A DNA stretch of 64,000 nucleotides from Alkalibacterium sp049389645. GTDB taxonomy: Bacteria; Bacillota; Bacilli; Lactobacillales; Carnobacteriaceae_A. A program made the translations under genes and the position numbers. Numbering within the stretch: the stretch's first letter is position 1; each line of letters begins with the position of its first letter. This document shows, piece after piece, positions 1-9,900 of the stretch. The stretch is from contig NZ_CP186540.1 in assembly GCF_049389645.1 (NCBI RefSeq), positions 2,480,001 to 2,544,000 on the forward strand, given 5' to 3'. The notes beneath the pieces are model-generated. The model had not been told where the DNA came from and did no database searches. It saw only the letters and a program-made list of their open reading frames with translations.

Positions 1-1
1 T

Positions 2-349
2 CTAAAGATTTCTCAAGAACCTGTTTCTTTAGAAACACCGATCGGCGAAGAAGACGATTCCCACTTAGGGGACTTTATCGAAGATGACGGTGCCACAAGC
101 CCGGCAGACAATGCCGCGTATGAATTGCTTAAAAACGAGCTGGAAGACGTCCTGGACACGTTAACGGATCGTGAAGAAAACGTACTGCGTTTAAGATTCG
201 GTCTTGATGACGGTCGCCAGCGTACCTTAGAAGACGTGGGTAAAGTCTTCGGTGTAACGAGAGAACGTATTCGTCAAATCGAAGCAAAAGCGTTAAGAAA
301 ACTGCGTCACCCAAGTCGTTCGAAACAATTAAAAGACTTTTTAGAGTAA
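2..349 (+). CDS. rpoD: RNA polymerase primary sigma factor, C-terminal part
   Basis: This is the 3' end of the housekeeping sigma factor gene; the start lies before the window. The visible 115 residues read in one frame from base 2 and cover the end of region 3 and all of region 4. The stretch ETPIGEEDDSHLGDFIEDD is the usual end of sigma region 3.2. LTDREENVLRLRFGLDDG and the helix-turn-helix VTRERIRQIEAKALRKLR are region 4.2, which reads the -35 element. The protein ends in KQLKDFLE, a normal end for the family, so the tail is complete. In many Firmicutes rpoD is followed directly by trmK and the nif3 family gene; here about 3.4 kb of other DNA separates them. Identification is certain. Confidence 0.98.
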   Translation, partial: LKISQEPVSLETPIGEEDDSHLGDFIEDDGATSPADNAAYELLKNELEDVLDTLTDREENVLRLRFGLDDGRQRTLEDVGKVFGVTRERIRQIEAKALRKLRHPSRSKQLKDFLE

Positions 350-418
350 TCAACAGTTGACAGATATTGCGGGAAAGTGAAAAAACAAGTGTAAAGTAAA
401 AGTTCTTGTCGCTTTCCT

Positions 419-447
419 TTGCAATCTGTTTATAATTTTGGTATACT
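419..447 (+). promoter_or_regulatory. Sigma-A type promoter of ctc
   Basis: A TTGCAA -35 box (419-424) and a TATACT -10 box (442-447) are separated by 17 bp, about 70 bp before the ctc start. A second TATAAT lies at 431-436 without an obvious -35. Confidence 0.6.
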
Positions 448-518
448 AATTCCTGGCTCGTTCAGTTAATGAAATATGCTATTTACTTAAAAATATAATC
501 CTGGAAGGTGAAAATTTT

Positions 519-1145
519 ATGAAATTATCAGCGACAAAACGTACTGAAACAGGAACATCTGCTTCAAAAAGAGCAAGAGAAGAAGGAAAAATCCCAGCAG
601 CTATCTATGGTAAAGAATTAGACACTGTATCTGTATTAATAGACAGAAAAGAGTTTGAAATGACTTTGCGTGAAGTTGGCGCAAACGGAGTATTCGACGT
701 TGAAGTTGACGGAGATATACACCAAGTTTTTGTTAAAGATAAAACAAGTGCTGCTCTAAAAAAAGAAATTTATCACGTAGACTTATTAGCCTTTACTAAA
801 GGCCAAAAAGTAAACATGACAATTCCAGTTTACATTATTGGCGAAGAAGAAATCGAAGTAGGCGTCGTATCACAATCTATTTCCGAATTAGAAGTGAACG
901 TAGCACCTGCTGAAGCTCCTTCAGACTTTACTATCGACGTTTCAGCTATGGAAATCGGCGACTCTAAACACGTTTCTGATATTGAAATAGACGATAAAAT
1001 CGAACTCTTAACTGACGTAGAATTGACAGTGGTATCTGTTTCTGCTCCTCAAATCGAGGAAGAGCCAGAAACAGCAGCTGACGACGAAATGCCAGAACCA
1101 GAACTTATTGGTGAAGACAAAGACGAAGAAGATTCAGAAGAATAA
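519..1145 (+). CDS. ctc: 50S ribosomal protein L25/general stress protein Ctc
   Basis: The protein binds 5S rRNA in the large ribosomal subunit; the Ctc form is stress-related in Bacillus. The 208 residues have two parts. The N-terminal beta-barrel (about 1-93) opens with KRTETGTSASKRAREEGKIP and contains AAIYGKE. The C-terminal TL5-like domain (about 94-185) is followed by a very acidic tail rich in Glu and Asp. This two-domain length is usual for Gram-positive Ctc and longer than E. coli RplY. An AAGGTG ribosome binding site sits just before the ATG. The gene has its own promoter and a strong terminator, so it is probably transcribed alone. The acidic tail fits a salt-tolerant host. Identification is secure. 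Confidence 0.93.
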   Translation: MKLSATKRTETGTSASKRAREEGKIPAAIYGKELDTVSVLIDRKEFEMTLREVGANGVFDVEVDGDIHQVFVKDKTSAALKKEIYHVDLLAFTKGQKVNMTIPVYIIGEEEIEVGVVSQSISELEVNVAPAEAPSDFTIDVSAMEIGDSKHVSDIEIDDKIELLTDVELTVVSVSAPQIEEEPETAADDEMPEPELIGEDKDEEDSEE

Positions 1146-1180
1146 TCGTTCTCTATCTTTATTAGCTATATAACAAATGA

Positions 1181-1227
1181 AAGCCGGGTGATTTATGCGT
1201 AACAGCATAGATCATTCGGCTTTTTTC
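1181..1227 (+). terminator. Intrinsic terminator of ctc
   Basis: A long imperfect stem begins AAGCCGGGTGATTTATGC and closes with GCATAGATCATTCGGCTT around a GTAACA loop, followed by a run of six T residues. Confidence 0.85.
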
Positions 1228-1230
1228 ATG

Positions 1231-1757
1231 CTCAGGTGGACGAAACTGACCGTGGGAGGTCAGTTTCCACAATCTTTGAAAGTCTTAAAGGCGACCATAC
1301 TCGCAGATAGCGAGTATGACCATTATCAAGAACGGTATTGCACTGCTGGGGACTGTTTAGTGCCGGCTCACAGTATTTATGGCCTCGAGCGGGCACAAGG
1401 TCAGTTTTAAATGTCCACTCAGGTAGCATCGCTCTGTGAGCGGATAGTAGAGTGGTCAACTAGCATCCACTCATTTCCCAGCTTCTAACGAGCGGGTAGT
1501 AATGACCCTCGCTAGTGACCAGTCATCGCGCAGCAGTTGCTCAGTGGTAAGTATAGCCCCTCTCTAGTGACCAGTCACTGGACCATAACGACTGACTGGT
1601 CACTAGGGAGCACGACTGGTACCCACCCGTGATTCAATCGCTGATGGGTGGGCATTTAAGGCAAGCTTAGTGACCGCTCAGATGCCAATACTCGTCCAGT
1701 AGTTCCTTATAATTTTTGATGTACCCACTCAATGAACAGGAATTCGTCAGTGGGTAC
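1231..1757. repeat. Intergenic array of distinct hairpins
   Basis: No credible gene lies between the ctc terminator and the NERD gene. Instead there is a dense series of inverted repeats. Clear ones are 1236-1270, 1296-1318 (perfect 9-bp stem), 1360-1396 (10 bp, one mismatch), 1560-1610 (14-bp perfect core CTAGTGACCAGTCA extended to 18 bp), 1622-1652 (CCCACCC/GGGTGGG) and 1721-1757 (perfect GTACCCACT stem). The 14-mer CTAGTGACCAGTCA also occurs as a direct copy at 1512-1525. CCACTC (1415), GAGTGG (1450) and CCACTC (1467) can pair in two mutually exclusive ways. The sequence 1231-1251 can also pair with 1399-1424 as an outer stem. Short reading frames across it look like by-products of the palindromes. 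Confidence 0.6.
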
Positions 1758-1876
1758 TAGATAGCGCTCCGAAAACACTCAACTAATAAAATCCCACCAG
1801 CATTTACTTTCTTTCAACAAATTTAGTCATATTTATTCTCTTTGGTAAATATTATTAAGTAAGGAGGGGAAAAGTG

Positions 1877-2791
1877 ATGCACCTATTGAAAACACGTCAG
1901 AAATCGCAGTTACTGCACGGTTTACAACTGCTCGATCAACGCATGAACTTATCAGAGTAAGATAAGCAGTACTTATATAATCTGGAAAAAGGCCTTGAAG
2001 GAGAGGAACTTTTTGACGCTTATGTCAAAAAGTATCTATATGGAGAGGTGATCATCCTAAACGACTTATTATTATCGATCAAAGGAACCACGATTCAATT
2101 GGATACGTTAATGATAACGACAGAAGGTGTCAGGATATATGAAGTGAAAAATTATAAAGGAAACTATCAGATGAAGTCTGGACGCTTAATGACAATAAGC
2201 GGACAAGAAATAAGCAATCCTCTGTCTCAACTGAACCGTTCATTGATAAAATTGCATCATTTGTTTGATGAGTGGGCGTTTAGCGAAACCGTTGAAGGAG
2301 TTGTTGCGTTCGTTGAGCCCTCGTTTTATCTGTACAACGCCGATCCGGCTGATCCTTTTATTTTTCCTGCTCAACTGGCAGTGCATTTTTCAACGATCAA
2401 CAAGAAAATGACACGGTTATCCAAGTCTCAGCACTTTTTAGCTGAAAAACTTATCCAAGCGAACCAGACATCAGCATCTTACGAAAAGCGATTACCGATT
2501 TACGACTATCATTTATTGAAAAAAGGTCTGACCTGCATGGCGTGTGGTAGTTTTGATTTAACGATTTCTCAAAGAAGCTGTCAGTGTAAGGACTGCTTCA
2601 TAAAAGTCTCAGTTGATGAAACTCTCATGAAAAACATTAGAGATATAAGGGTATTATTTCCTGAAATGAAACTGACTACATCCTTGGTTTATGATTGGTG
2701 CGAACGTGCAATCGTTTTTAAAAGGATACGGCGGATACTTCAGAAAAATTTCACTGTCAAAGGAAAAGCTACAGGGACGTATTACGACTAG
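1877..2791 (+). pseudogene. NERD-domain (nuclease-related) protein with in-frame stop
   Basis: AGGAGGGG at 1862-1869 precedes GTGATG, and the frame from ATG 1877 reads MHLLKTRQKSQ... until TAA at 1958-1960 (codon 28). The same frame then continues without a shift to 2791. The sequence after the stop is a complete NERD domain: GLEGEELFDAYVKKYL, then QLDTLMIT and YEVKNYKG, which carry the PD-(D/E)xK-type acidic and lysine residues. After it come a Cys cluster (CMACG...CQCKDC, probable zinc ribbon) and a helical C-terminus ending near RRILQKNFTVKG. The simplest reading is a gene of about 304 codons broken by one nonsense change. An internal GTG at 2048 could give a 247-residue product, but it would lack the conserved GEE helix. 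NERD proteins are thought to process DNA; the exact role is unknown. Confidence 0.75.
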
Positions 2792-3010
2792 TTTAGAACG
2801 TGTCGGACAACTCTGCTCATTTTTTGCTCGTTTCGGCAAAATATTGCTGATCTCACCCTCGAACAGCTCTTGAGTAATTAAGACAAAATAACTATGGAAA
2901 TAGCGAATAGGATTAAAGCCGTTTGATTGGTCATTTTATTATAGAATTAATATAATAAAAGTGGGTCGAGGCAACAGTCTCAGTCCAATACTATACAGGA
3001 GGTTATGTTA

Positions 3011-3589
3011 ATGGTAGATGCAAACAAAAAAGTAATCGGTAGTTATTCAACAAAAGAAGAAGCGTTTGATATTGTTGATCGGTTGAATAATGAAGGCATT
3101 CCAAAGCAGAATATTTTCTTGTATTTAAATAAAGAAACGGCTAGCACTCTGGGCCATCACGACGCGGTCGAAATCGTGGCTGACAATAGCGATGCGACAA
3201 GTCCAGAAGATACGGATAAAAATGATGGTCGTTCAATGTGGGATAAAATAAAAGATACGTTCACTTCAGACATTTATGATTATGAAGATGAACGTAACCG
3301 TGATGACTACGATCAGGGAACTGACGTTTTATATCCGTATAGAGATGATATCGCTAATGGCAATGTCGTTGTTGCCGTAGATAGTAAACGCGCTAAGCCA
3401 ACTGAAGAAGTAGCTTCTGCAGGTAATACGTCAGCAATGCCGTCGGATGTCGGACACTCAGCCGATCCAGGAAATACTTCCGCAATGCCATCGGATGTCG
3501 GCCGTTCGGCTGATCCCGAAAATGATCCCTTAACAGAGGGCAGGGAGTTCGACCGTGCAGATGATACCAATGATGGCTTTAAAAAATAA
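3011..3589 (+). CDS. YflT/GSP17M-like general stress protein
   Basis: The N-terminal half (KKVIGSYSTKEEAFDIVDRL..GIPKQNIFLYLN) matches the general stress protein 17M domain: a short alpha/beta fold in which a conserved Glu-rich helix follows the first strand. The middle is acidic and hydrophilic (DYEDERNRDDYDQ). The C-terminal part holds a perfect tandem duplication of the 16-residue unit GNTSAMPSDVG(H/R)SADP. No signal peptide or membrane segment is seen, so it is probably cytoplasmic. The start is taken at the second ATG (3011), 8 bp after AGGAGG; the ATG at 3005 lies only 2 bp from it. Its biochemical role is unknown, and the link to stress comes from Bacillus relatives. A good terminator follows. 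Confidence 0.75.
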   Translation: MVDANKKVIGSYSTKEEAFDIVDRLNNEGIPKQNIFLYLNKETASTLGHHDAVEIVADNSDATSPEDTDKNDGRSMWDKIKDTFTSDIYDYEDERNRDDYDQGTDVLYPYRDDIANGNVVVAVDSKRAKPTEEVASAGNTSAMPSDVGHSADPGNTSAMPSDVGRSADPENDPLTEGREFDRADDTNDGFKK

Positions 3590-3608
3590 ATAATCTTTTC
3601 ATTTTATT

Positions 3609-3646
3609 CTATTACCTGCTATTTGTATAGTAGGTAATAGTTTTTT
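3609..3646 (+). terminator. Intrinsic terminator after the stress protein gene
   Basis: CTATTACCTGCTAT pairs with ATAGTAGGTAATAG with one mismatch around a four-base loop, followed by six T residues. Confidence 0.85.
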
Positions 3647-3742
3647 AATACAAATAAACCGTTTATTAAAAAAATGTGTCTATCTTTTCATTTTACTCTT
3701 AAAACTGGTAAAATAGGGGAAGTAGAAAATAAGAGGTGACAT

Positions 3743-4444
3743 ATGAATTCAGTTAATTTATCAGAACGGCTTCAAGTCGTTGCAGATTATGTTGAAGAGG
3801 GTGCAAGACTTGCAGACATAGGATCAGACCATGCCTATTTACCGTGTTACTTGGCACAAAAAAAACACATTGATTTCGCCGTCGCAGGTGAAATCGTTAA
3901 AGGGCCATACTTAAATGCAGTTAATGAAGTTTCCAAGCTTCATTTAGAAGAAACTGTCACTGTGCGTCTAGGTGACGGACTACGTGTGTTAAAGGAAGAG
4001 GATCGCATAACAACCATCACGATTGCGGGTGTAGGTGGTCCGTTGATCAAGCGGATATTGGAAGAAGGGAAGCAATTAAACAAACGAACCGGGCAGGAAA
4101 CCCTTATTTTACAGCCCAATGTCAACGAACGAACGGTTCGACAGTACTTAATGCAAGAGTCATATGAAATCGTAGCAGAAACGATTATTGAAGAAAATGA
4201 TAAAATTTATGAGATCATTAAAGCTGAACCCTGTGAAACAAGACAAGATCTTTCGGAAAGAGACTTGCTGTTCGGTCCTTTTTTACGCAAAGAGAAAGCG
4301 CCTGTATTCATAAAAAAATGGTCAAGTGAAGCTCAGAAAACAAACTATATCATAGAACAAATGAAAAAAGCAGATCAAGCGGATAGCGTGAAAATAAGCG
4401 AGCTGGAAACACAGTTAGATCTAATCAAGGAGATGATAAAGTGA
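3743..4444 (+). CDS. trmK: tRNA (adenine(22)-N1)-methyltransferase TrmK
   Basis: TrmK methylates A22 in the D-loop of tRNA using S-adenosylmethionine. At 233 residues it has the family's normal length. The SAM-binding motif is ADIGSDHAYLP near residue 22, and the catalytic-region motif TIAGVGGPLI lies near residue 93. LILQPNVNERTVRQYL follows. The C-terminal third is a charged helical extension (coiled-coil-like), as in Bacillus YqfN. An AGAGGTG ribosome binding site precedes the ATG. The stop overlaps the next gene's GTG start by four bases (GTGA), so it is translationally coupled to the nif3-family gene, the standard pair in Firmicutes. Identification is confident. Confidence 0.94.
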   Translation: MNSVNLSERLQVVADYVEEGARLADIGSDHAYLPCYLAQKKHIDFAVAGEIVKGPYLNAVNEVSKLHLEETVTVRLGDGLRVLKEEDRITTITIAGVGGPLIKRILEEGKQLNKRTGQETLILQPNVNERTVRQYLMQESYEIVAETIIEENDKIYEIIKAEPCETRQDLSERDLLFGPFLRKEKAPVFIKKWSSEAQKTNYIIEQMKKADQADSVKISELETQLDLIKEMIK

Positions 4445-5571
4445 AGAACGTTATCGTTTCGGATATCGTAAAACAGATCGACCGTTTGGCCCCTCCGGAT
4501 CTAGCTGAAAGCTGGGACCCTATCGGATTATCATTTGGCGGACTGAATCAAGATGTTAAGCGCGTACTTGTTGCTTTAGACGTTGATAAAAATACGATCA
4601 GTGAAGCAAAAAAACACAATATCGATTTGATCCTTACGCACCATCCGGCGATCTTTAGAGCTCAAAAAACATTGAATCAAGAAGATGCCAGAAGAAAAGA
4701 GTACATTGATCTGATCAAGTCGGATATTGCCGTTTATTCTGCCCATACCAATTTAGATGCAGCAAAGGGTGGAATGAATGACTGGCTAGCAGATATGATA
4801 GACATAGATAAAAACAACCGCGAGATCCTTTCCCTTCGTTTAAACCGCGGTTTCAAAAAAATAGCTGTCTACGTCCCTGATTATGCCGCCGAAAAAGTAA
4901 GACAGGCTTTACATCAGGTCGGTGCAGGTCAAATTGGCGATTACAAAGACGTGTCGTATACGCTGGAAGGCTATGGACGCTTCACTCCTCAGGAAGGTTC
5001 CAACCCAACTGAAGGAGTCGTTGGAAAGGAAGAAGTCATTCACGAGCAGCGTATTGAAATGATGATCAAAGACGAAGACGTGTTCAGAAGCATTGCGGCA
5101 TTAAAAGATGCCCATCCATATGAAGTTCCGGTTTTCGATTTATTTACACTGAAAAATCAGGAAGAAGCGTTTGGTTTTGGCCGCGTGGGGACGCTTAAGG
5201 AACCTCTCACCACAGAGGAACTTGCCAAAAAAGTGAATCACCTGTTTGACGTTGATGGTGTAAGATACGGCTCTGTCGACCCAGATAAAAAGCACAAAAG
5301 AATCGCCATTTTAGGCGGTTCTGGAGAAAAGTATTATCAGGATGCACTCAACAAGAAGGCTACGCTATATATCACTGGCGACATCTCTTATCACGGTGCA
5401 CAGGACATGCTCAGGGATGGCTTGGACTTTATCGATGCCGGCCATTATATGGAAGCCGTATCAGTTTCCAAGTTAGCTGAGTATCTGAATAACTGTAAAG
5501 CAGCACACTCATGGGATATTGAAATACTCGAATCACAAGCTCAAAAAGATGTATTCAACTACTTAAAATAG
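4441..5571 (+). CDS. Nif3-like dinuclear metal center protein (YqfO family)
   Basis: A 376-residue protein of the NIF3/DUF34 family. The two conserved outer segments carry the metal ligands: ILTHHPAIFR near residue 60 and IDAGHYMEAVSV near the end. Between them sits the extra PII/CutA-like domain (about 130-235, with AVYVPDYAAEKVRQALHQVG and HPYEVPVFDL) that marks the long Bacillus-type form. The start is a GTG overlapping the trmK stop. Reported activities in the family vary and include a proposed GTP cyclohydrolase I type 2 function; I do not claim one. It is probably a soluble cytoplasmic multimer. pepT follows after 12 bp and may be co-transcribed. Confidence 0.92.
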   Translation: MKNVIVSDIVKQIDRLAPPDLAESWDPIGLSFGGLNQDVKRVLVALDVDKNTISEAKKHNIDLILTHHPAIFRAQKTLNQEDARRKEYIDLIKSDIAVYSAHTNLDAAKGGMNDWLADMIDIDKNNREILSLRLNRGFKKIAVYVPDYAAEKVRQALHQVGAGQIGDYKDVSYTLEGYGRFTPQEGSNPTEGVVGKEEVIHEQRIEMMIKDEDVFRSIAALKDAHPYEVPVFDLFTLKNQEEAFGFGRVGTLKEPLTTEELAKKVNHLFDVDGVRYGSVDPDKKHKRIAILGGSGEKYYQDALNKKATLYITGDISYHGAQDMLRDGLDFIDAGHYMEAVSVSKLAEYLNNCKAAHSWDIEILESQAQKDVFNYLK

Positions 5572-5583
5572 AGGCGGGATAAA

Positions 5584-6810
5584 ATGTACAACAACTTAGT
5601 CGACCGATTTTTAACTTATGTCAAAATCGAAACACAATCTGACAGTAATTCAACCACTGTACCTTCGACACAGACACAAGTCGAATTCGCGAAAATATTG
5701 ATGAATGATCTTAAGGCGATTGGGATGGAAGAAGTGGAATACAATGATACCAATGGCTTTGTGACGGCGACTCTGTCCGCAAATACGGATAAAGAAGTAC
5801 CGGTCATTGGGTATATTGCTCACATGGATACTGCAGACTTTAATGCCAAGGGTGTTGATCCACAGATTCATGAGAATTACGACGGTAAAGAAATCATCCT
5901 AAATAAAAAGTTAGGTGTAAAGTTGTCACCAAAAGATTTTCCAAATCTGAAAAACTATATTGGTCAGACGTTGATCACAACAGATGGCAAAACGTTACTC
6001 GGATCAGATGATAAGTCTGGTATTGTAGAAATCTTTGCTGCTATGGAACATTTAATCAGTCATCCGGAAATCAAACACGGAAAAATACGTGTAGCGTTTG
6101 GTCCCGATGAAGAAATCGGTGTGGGTGCAGACATATTTGACGTGGAGCATTTCAATGCTGATTTTGCCTATACGATCGATGGGGGACCGGTTGGAGAGCT
6201 GGAGTATGAATGCTTCAATGCCGCGAACGTTAATGTACTGATTCAAGGTAAAAATGTTCATCCAGGAACTGCAAAAGATAAAATGGTCAATGCACTAAGC
6301 CTGGCTATCGCTTTTGATGATGCATTACCTAGTCATGAAGTGCCAGAATTGACAGAAGATAGAGAAGGTTTCTTCCATCTAATGGGACTACAAGGTACTG
6401 TAGAAGGAGCTAGGATGGCTTACATTATCAGAGACCATGACAGAGAATTGTTCATCAAACGTAAACAATTGATGCGGGACATTGCGATCCGTTTGAATGC
6501 ACCCTTTGAAGACGAACGCGTAAAAGTAATCATGAAAGATTCTTATTACAATATGCGCGATGTAATTGAAAAAGATATGAGACCGGTGGAATTAGCTGAC
6601 AAAGCTATGAGGAACTTAGATATTGAACCGGACATAAAACCGATCAGAGGAGGCACAGATGGCTCTAAAATATCATTTATGGGATTACCTACACCAAACA
6701 TCTTTGCCGGTGGCGAGAATTTCCACGGACGCTATGAATTTGTAGCTGTAGAGAGTATGGAAAGAGCCACGGATGTCTTAATTGAAATCGCTCGTTTAGC
6801 AGCAGAATAA
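5584..6810 (+). CDS. pepT: Peptidase T (tripeptide aminopeptidase)
   Basis: PepT removes the N-terminal residue from tripeptides in the cytoplasm. The 408-residue length matches the M20B family. Zinc ligands and catalytic residues are visible: IAHMDTAD near residue 78, DGKTLLGSDDKSG near 138, GPDEEIGVGAD near 173, YTIDGG near 195 and the C-terminal FHGRYEFVAVESM. The dimerisation domain lies between, with HPGTAKDKMVNAL. RGGTDGSKISFMGLPTPN is the conserved glycine-rich region. The start ATG follows GAGGCGG and lies 12 bp after the nif3-family gene. A terminator follows, so trmK-nif3-pepT is probably one transcript. Identification is secure. Confidence 0.96.
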   Translation: MYNNLVDRFLTYVKIETQSDSNSTTVPSTQTQVEFAKILMNDLKAIGMEEVEYNDTNGFVTATLSANTDKEVPVIGYIAHMDTADFNAKGVDPQIHENYDGKEIILNKKLGVKLSPKDFPNLKNYIGQTLITTDGKTLLGSDDKSGIVEIFAAMEHLISHPEIKHGKIRVAFGPDEEIGVGADIFDVEHFNADFAYTIDGGPVGELEYECFNAANVNVLIQGKNVHPGTAKDKMVNALSLAIAFDDALPSHEVPELTEDREGFFHLMGLQGTVEGARMAYIIRDHDRELFIKRKQLMRDIAIRLNAPFEDERVKVIMKDSYYNMRDVIEKDMRPVELADKAMRNLDIEPDIKPIRGGTDGSKISFMGLPTPNIFAGGENFHGRYEFVAVESMERATDVLIEIARLAAE

Positions 6811-6816
6811 GTTTTC

Positions 6817-6862
6817 AAGAAAGGATAGAGGGCGATAAGGCTTTCTTTCCTTTCTTCTTTTT
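6817..6862 (+). terminator. Terminator after pepT
   Basis: AAGAAAGGA pairs perfectly with TCCTTTCTT across a 22-base loop, followed by CTTTTT. The stem is modest and the loop large, so efficiency is uncertain. Confidence 0.5.
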
Positions 6863-6930
6863 ATGCGATATATTTGATAGAATAAGAATGTTAAAAGAAA
6901 TCGTCGGCTAATTGAAAGGAATGTTTCCAG

Positions 6931-9900
6931 ATGGGTCTACAGTTTATATTAGGACGTTTACATACAAATAAAAAAGACCACATATATAACCAGCTTGTAG
7001 AATGGTCACAAGCAGATAGTGATAATCAAGTGTTTTATCTTGTGCCTGATCATATAAAATTCGAGAGCGAGATGAACATTTTAGAATTTATCAAAGCCAA
7101 CCAAAGTGGCCAGAGTGATCACTATGCTGGCATGATCAATTTACAAGTGTTCAGTTTCAGTCGTTTAGCTTGGTATTATCTTCAAGATACAGCTATATTC
7201 AGTCATTCTCAGCTAACTGAAACAGGTTTATCAATGCTGATACGCAAGATTTTGAAAGAAAAGGAAGAGGATTTAACGATATTTAGAGGCGAAAGCCACC
7301 AGCAGGGTTTTGTGGATAAAACCACCACCTTATTTATGGAAATGAGAAATGGCCGTGTCCATCCCGAAGATTTAGAAGAACTCTTTTTAAATCAATGGAC
7401 AGATGAACATGAGCACAATGATTTGAAATTAAAACTTAAAGATATCAAGCAATTATACGAAGCATTTATGGATCAACTTCTGGGAAAATATATAGAAAAA
7501 GAAGATGTCCTGGAAGCATTGATTCAAGAAATCAAAAAAAGAGACATGAGTCGCACACGGATCGTTATTGATAATTTCAATAGTTTTTCTGCCCAAGAAC
7601 AAGCATTGATTCTTGAACTCATAGAGCAAGCTCAGGAAGTTAAAGTCGCCTTGATTTTAGATAAAAAACATGCGGTAGAACCTCCGGAATTAACGAATTT
7701 CTTTTACGAAACAGGTATGACCTATTATCGTTTGTATCAGCAAGCACTTGAAAAAAGACTTCACGTCCAACACGATATCCTACTGAACGAATCAAGCAGC
7801 GAACAATGTCTCGAATTGAATACACTTGAGGATTATTGGGTAAACAGCTTTGATTTGTCCCCTAAAAACACTTCAAGTACGTTGCTAGACATGACAAACT
7901 GCATCGAAATAAGAGAAGCTGAAAGCAGACAAGCCGAAGTATTGCATACAGCAACTACTATTAAAAGTTTAGTTGCAATAAACAATTACAGGTACAAAGA
8001 CATCCTCGTGGTCTCGCGTAGGTTAGACGATTACAAACAAATGTTAGAAGCGACCTTTGCTGAGAACAATATCGAATTATTTGTCGATCAAGCGGACCAT
8101 ATGTCAGGACATGCTTTAGTTGAAGCAATACAGAGTCTCTTCCTTATCCGTAAAAGATATTGGCGTTATGATGACATCATGCGTTTTCTTAAAACCGAAT
8201 TACTCATTCCCTTGACCGACGAAGATATGATACCTAAAGATAATTTAGAGAAGCTGTCCTTTTGGAATGAGAGAACAAAAGTTTGGCGGACGCAATTAGA
8301 TACGTTGGAAAATGTTGTATTAGCTTATGGGTATGAAGGCAGAGAATGGCTAGACGATAGAGAATGGATCTATGCCCGTTTTCATCTTGAAGAGATGGAT
8401 GAGCAGCTAGATGCTGACAAACTGATGCAGGCAGAAGCCAACGCAGTAAAAAACAAGATCAGAAAGGTTTTAATTCCTTTCTATGATCAGTTATCTAATA
8501 TAGAAACCAATCGGGATGCTGCTCGACTCCTTTATCAGTTTCTGGATGATCAAGGTTTCAATACACAATTATTGTATTGGCGAGATCAGGCTATTGAACA
8601 AGGATCCTTGGATGAGGCACGTAAACATGAACAAGTGTGGCAAACCTTTATACAGTTATTAGATGAATTCGTTGAGGTTTTGGGCGACGAACCGTGGAAT
8701 ATGGATTCCTTTCTGTCGATTTTAGAAACAGGGTTTGAACAGGCCACATACAGTATTGTGCCACCTAGTATCGACCAGGTGATGTTTACGAACTTCGACA
8801 AGTCCCGGATCAATACAAAAAAAGTCGTATTTATTTTAGGCATGACGGATACGCAACTGCCTATGAACCAAGAAAATGACTCGATATTCACAGATGAAGA
8901 CCGGGAAGCACTCTCCGTTTATTTACCTGACGATAAATATTTGGCCCCAACAACGAGTGGACGTTTAGCTAGCGAGCCTTTTGCGGCCTATGCAGCCTTT
9001 ATGAATGCTTCAGAAAAACTTATATTCAGTTACCCTGTAAAAAATGATGGGTCTGGAGATAATCAGTTAAGTCCTTATATTGAACGGATCAGTCGTCAAT
9101 TGAACGTCCCTGTTAAACGAAAACAGGCAGAAGCGAGCACCCTAACCAATGAGCCGCTGGAAACACTGATGACTTATGTGGGTTCCCGTCGAGAAACATT
9201 GGGACATCTGGTTAATGTGTTACGAGAAGGCATTGATAAGGAACATCAACCGTCACTTTTCTGGCTGAAACTTTATCAGTCATTGATCAAACAGGCAACG
9301 GATACTGAGAAGAAAATTCTTAGTAGTCTGGAATACTCCAATATCCCGATACGACTCGATCGTGATCTGGCTGAAGAATTATACGGTAAAGACTTATACT
9401 TATCGGTATCGCAACTCGAGAGTTTTTATTTGGATCCATATAGTCATTTCCTGAGATACGGTTTGAAGTTGAAAGAGCGCTCAGTTCAGGAACTGACCCC
9501 GGCAGAAACCGGGACTTTTTTTCATGATGCGTTAGACAGTATATTTAAAACGATCGTTACCCGTGATGTAAAGATAAATGAGCTCACTGACACTGAACTG
9601 AACAAATTGACTGATGAAGTCTTGGCCTTGATGTACGAAAAAAATAAATTTCGGTTGCTTTCCATGTCGAACCGAATGAAGTTTATCCGAAAGCAGCTCA
9701 GCAATACGATTCGTCAAATGATGTGGGCGATAACTAATCAGTCAAGGCGATCAAGCATGGTCACGCAAAAATCAGAAGTCCTCTTTGGACGTATCGCCGG
9801 TAAACAAGGAGTTCCTGGCTTATCTTTTCCTTTAAGTAACGGTGGAAACTTGCATGTCAGGGGTAAAATCGACCGCTTAGATGCTGTTGAAATCGACAAT

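Noticed and set aside
1195..1459. Small genes on both strands after ctc
   Set aside because: These frames coincide with the terminator and hairpin array, lack ribosome binding sites and would encode unlikely peptides.
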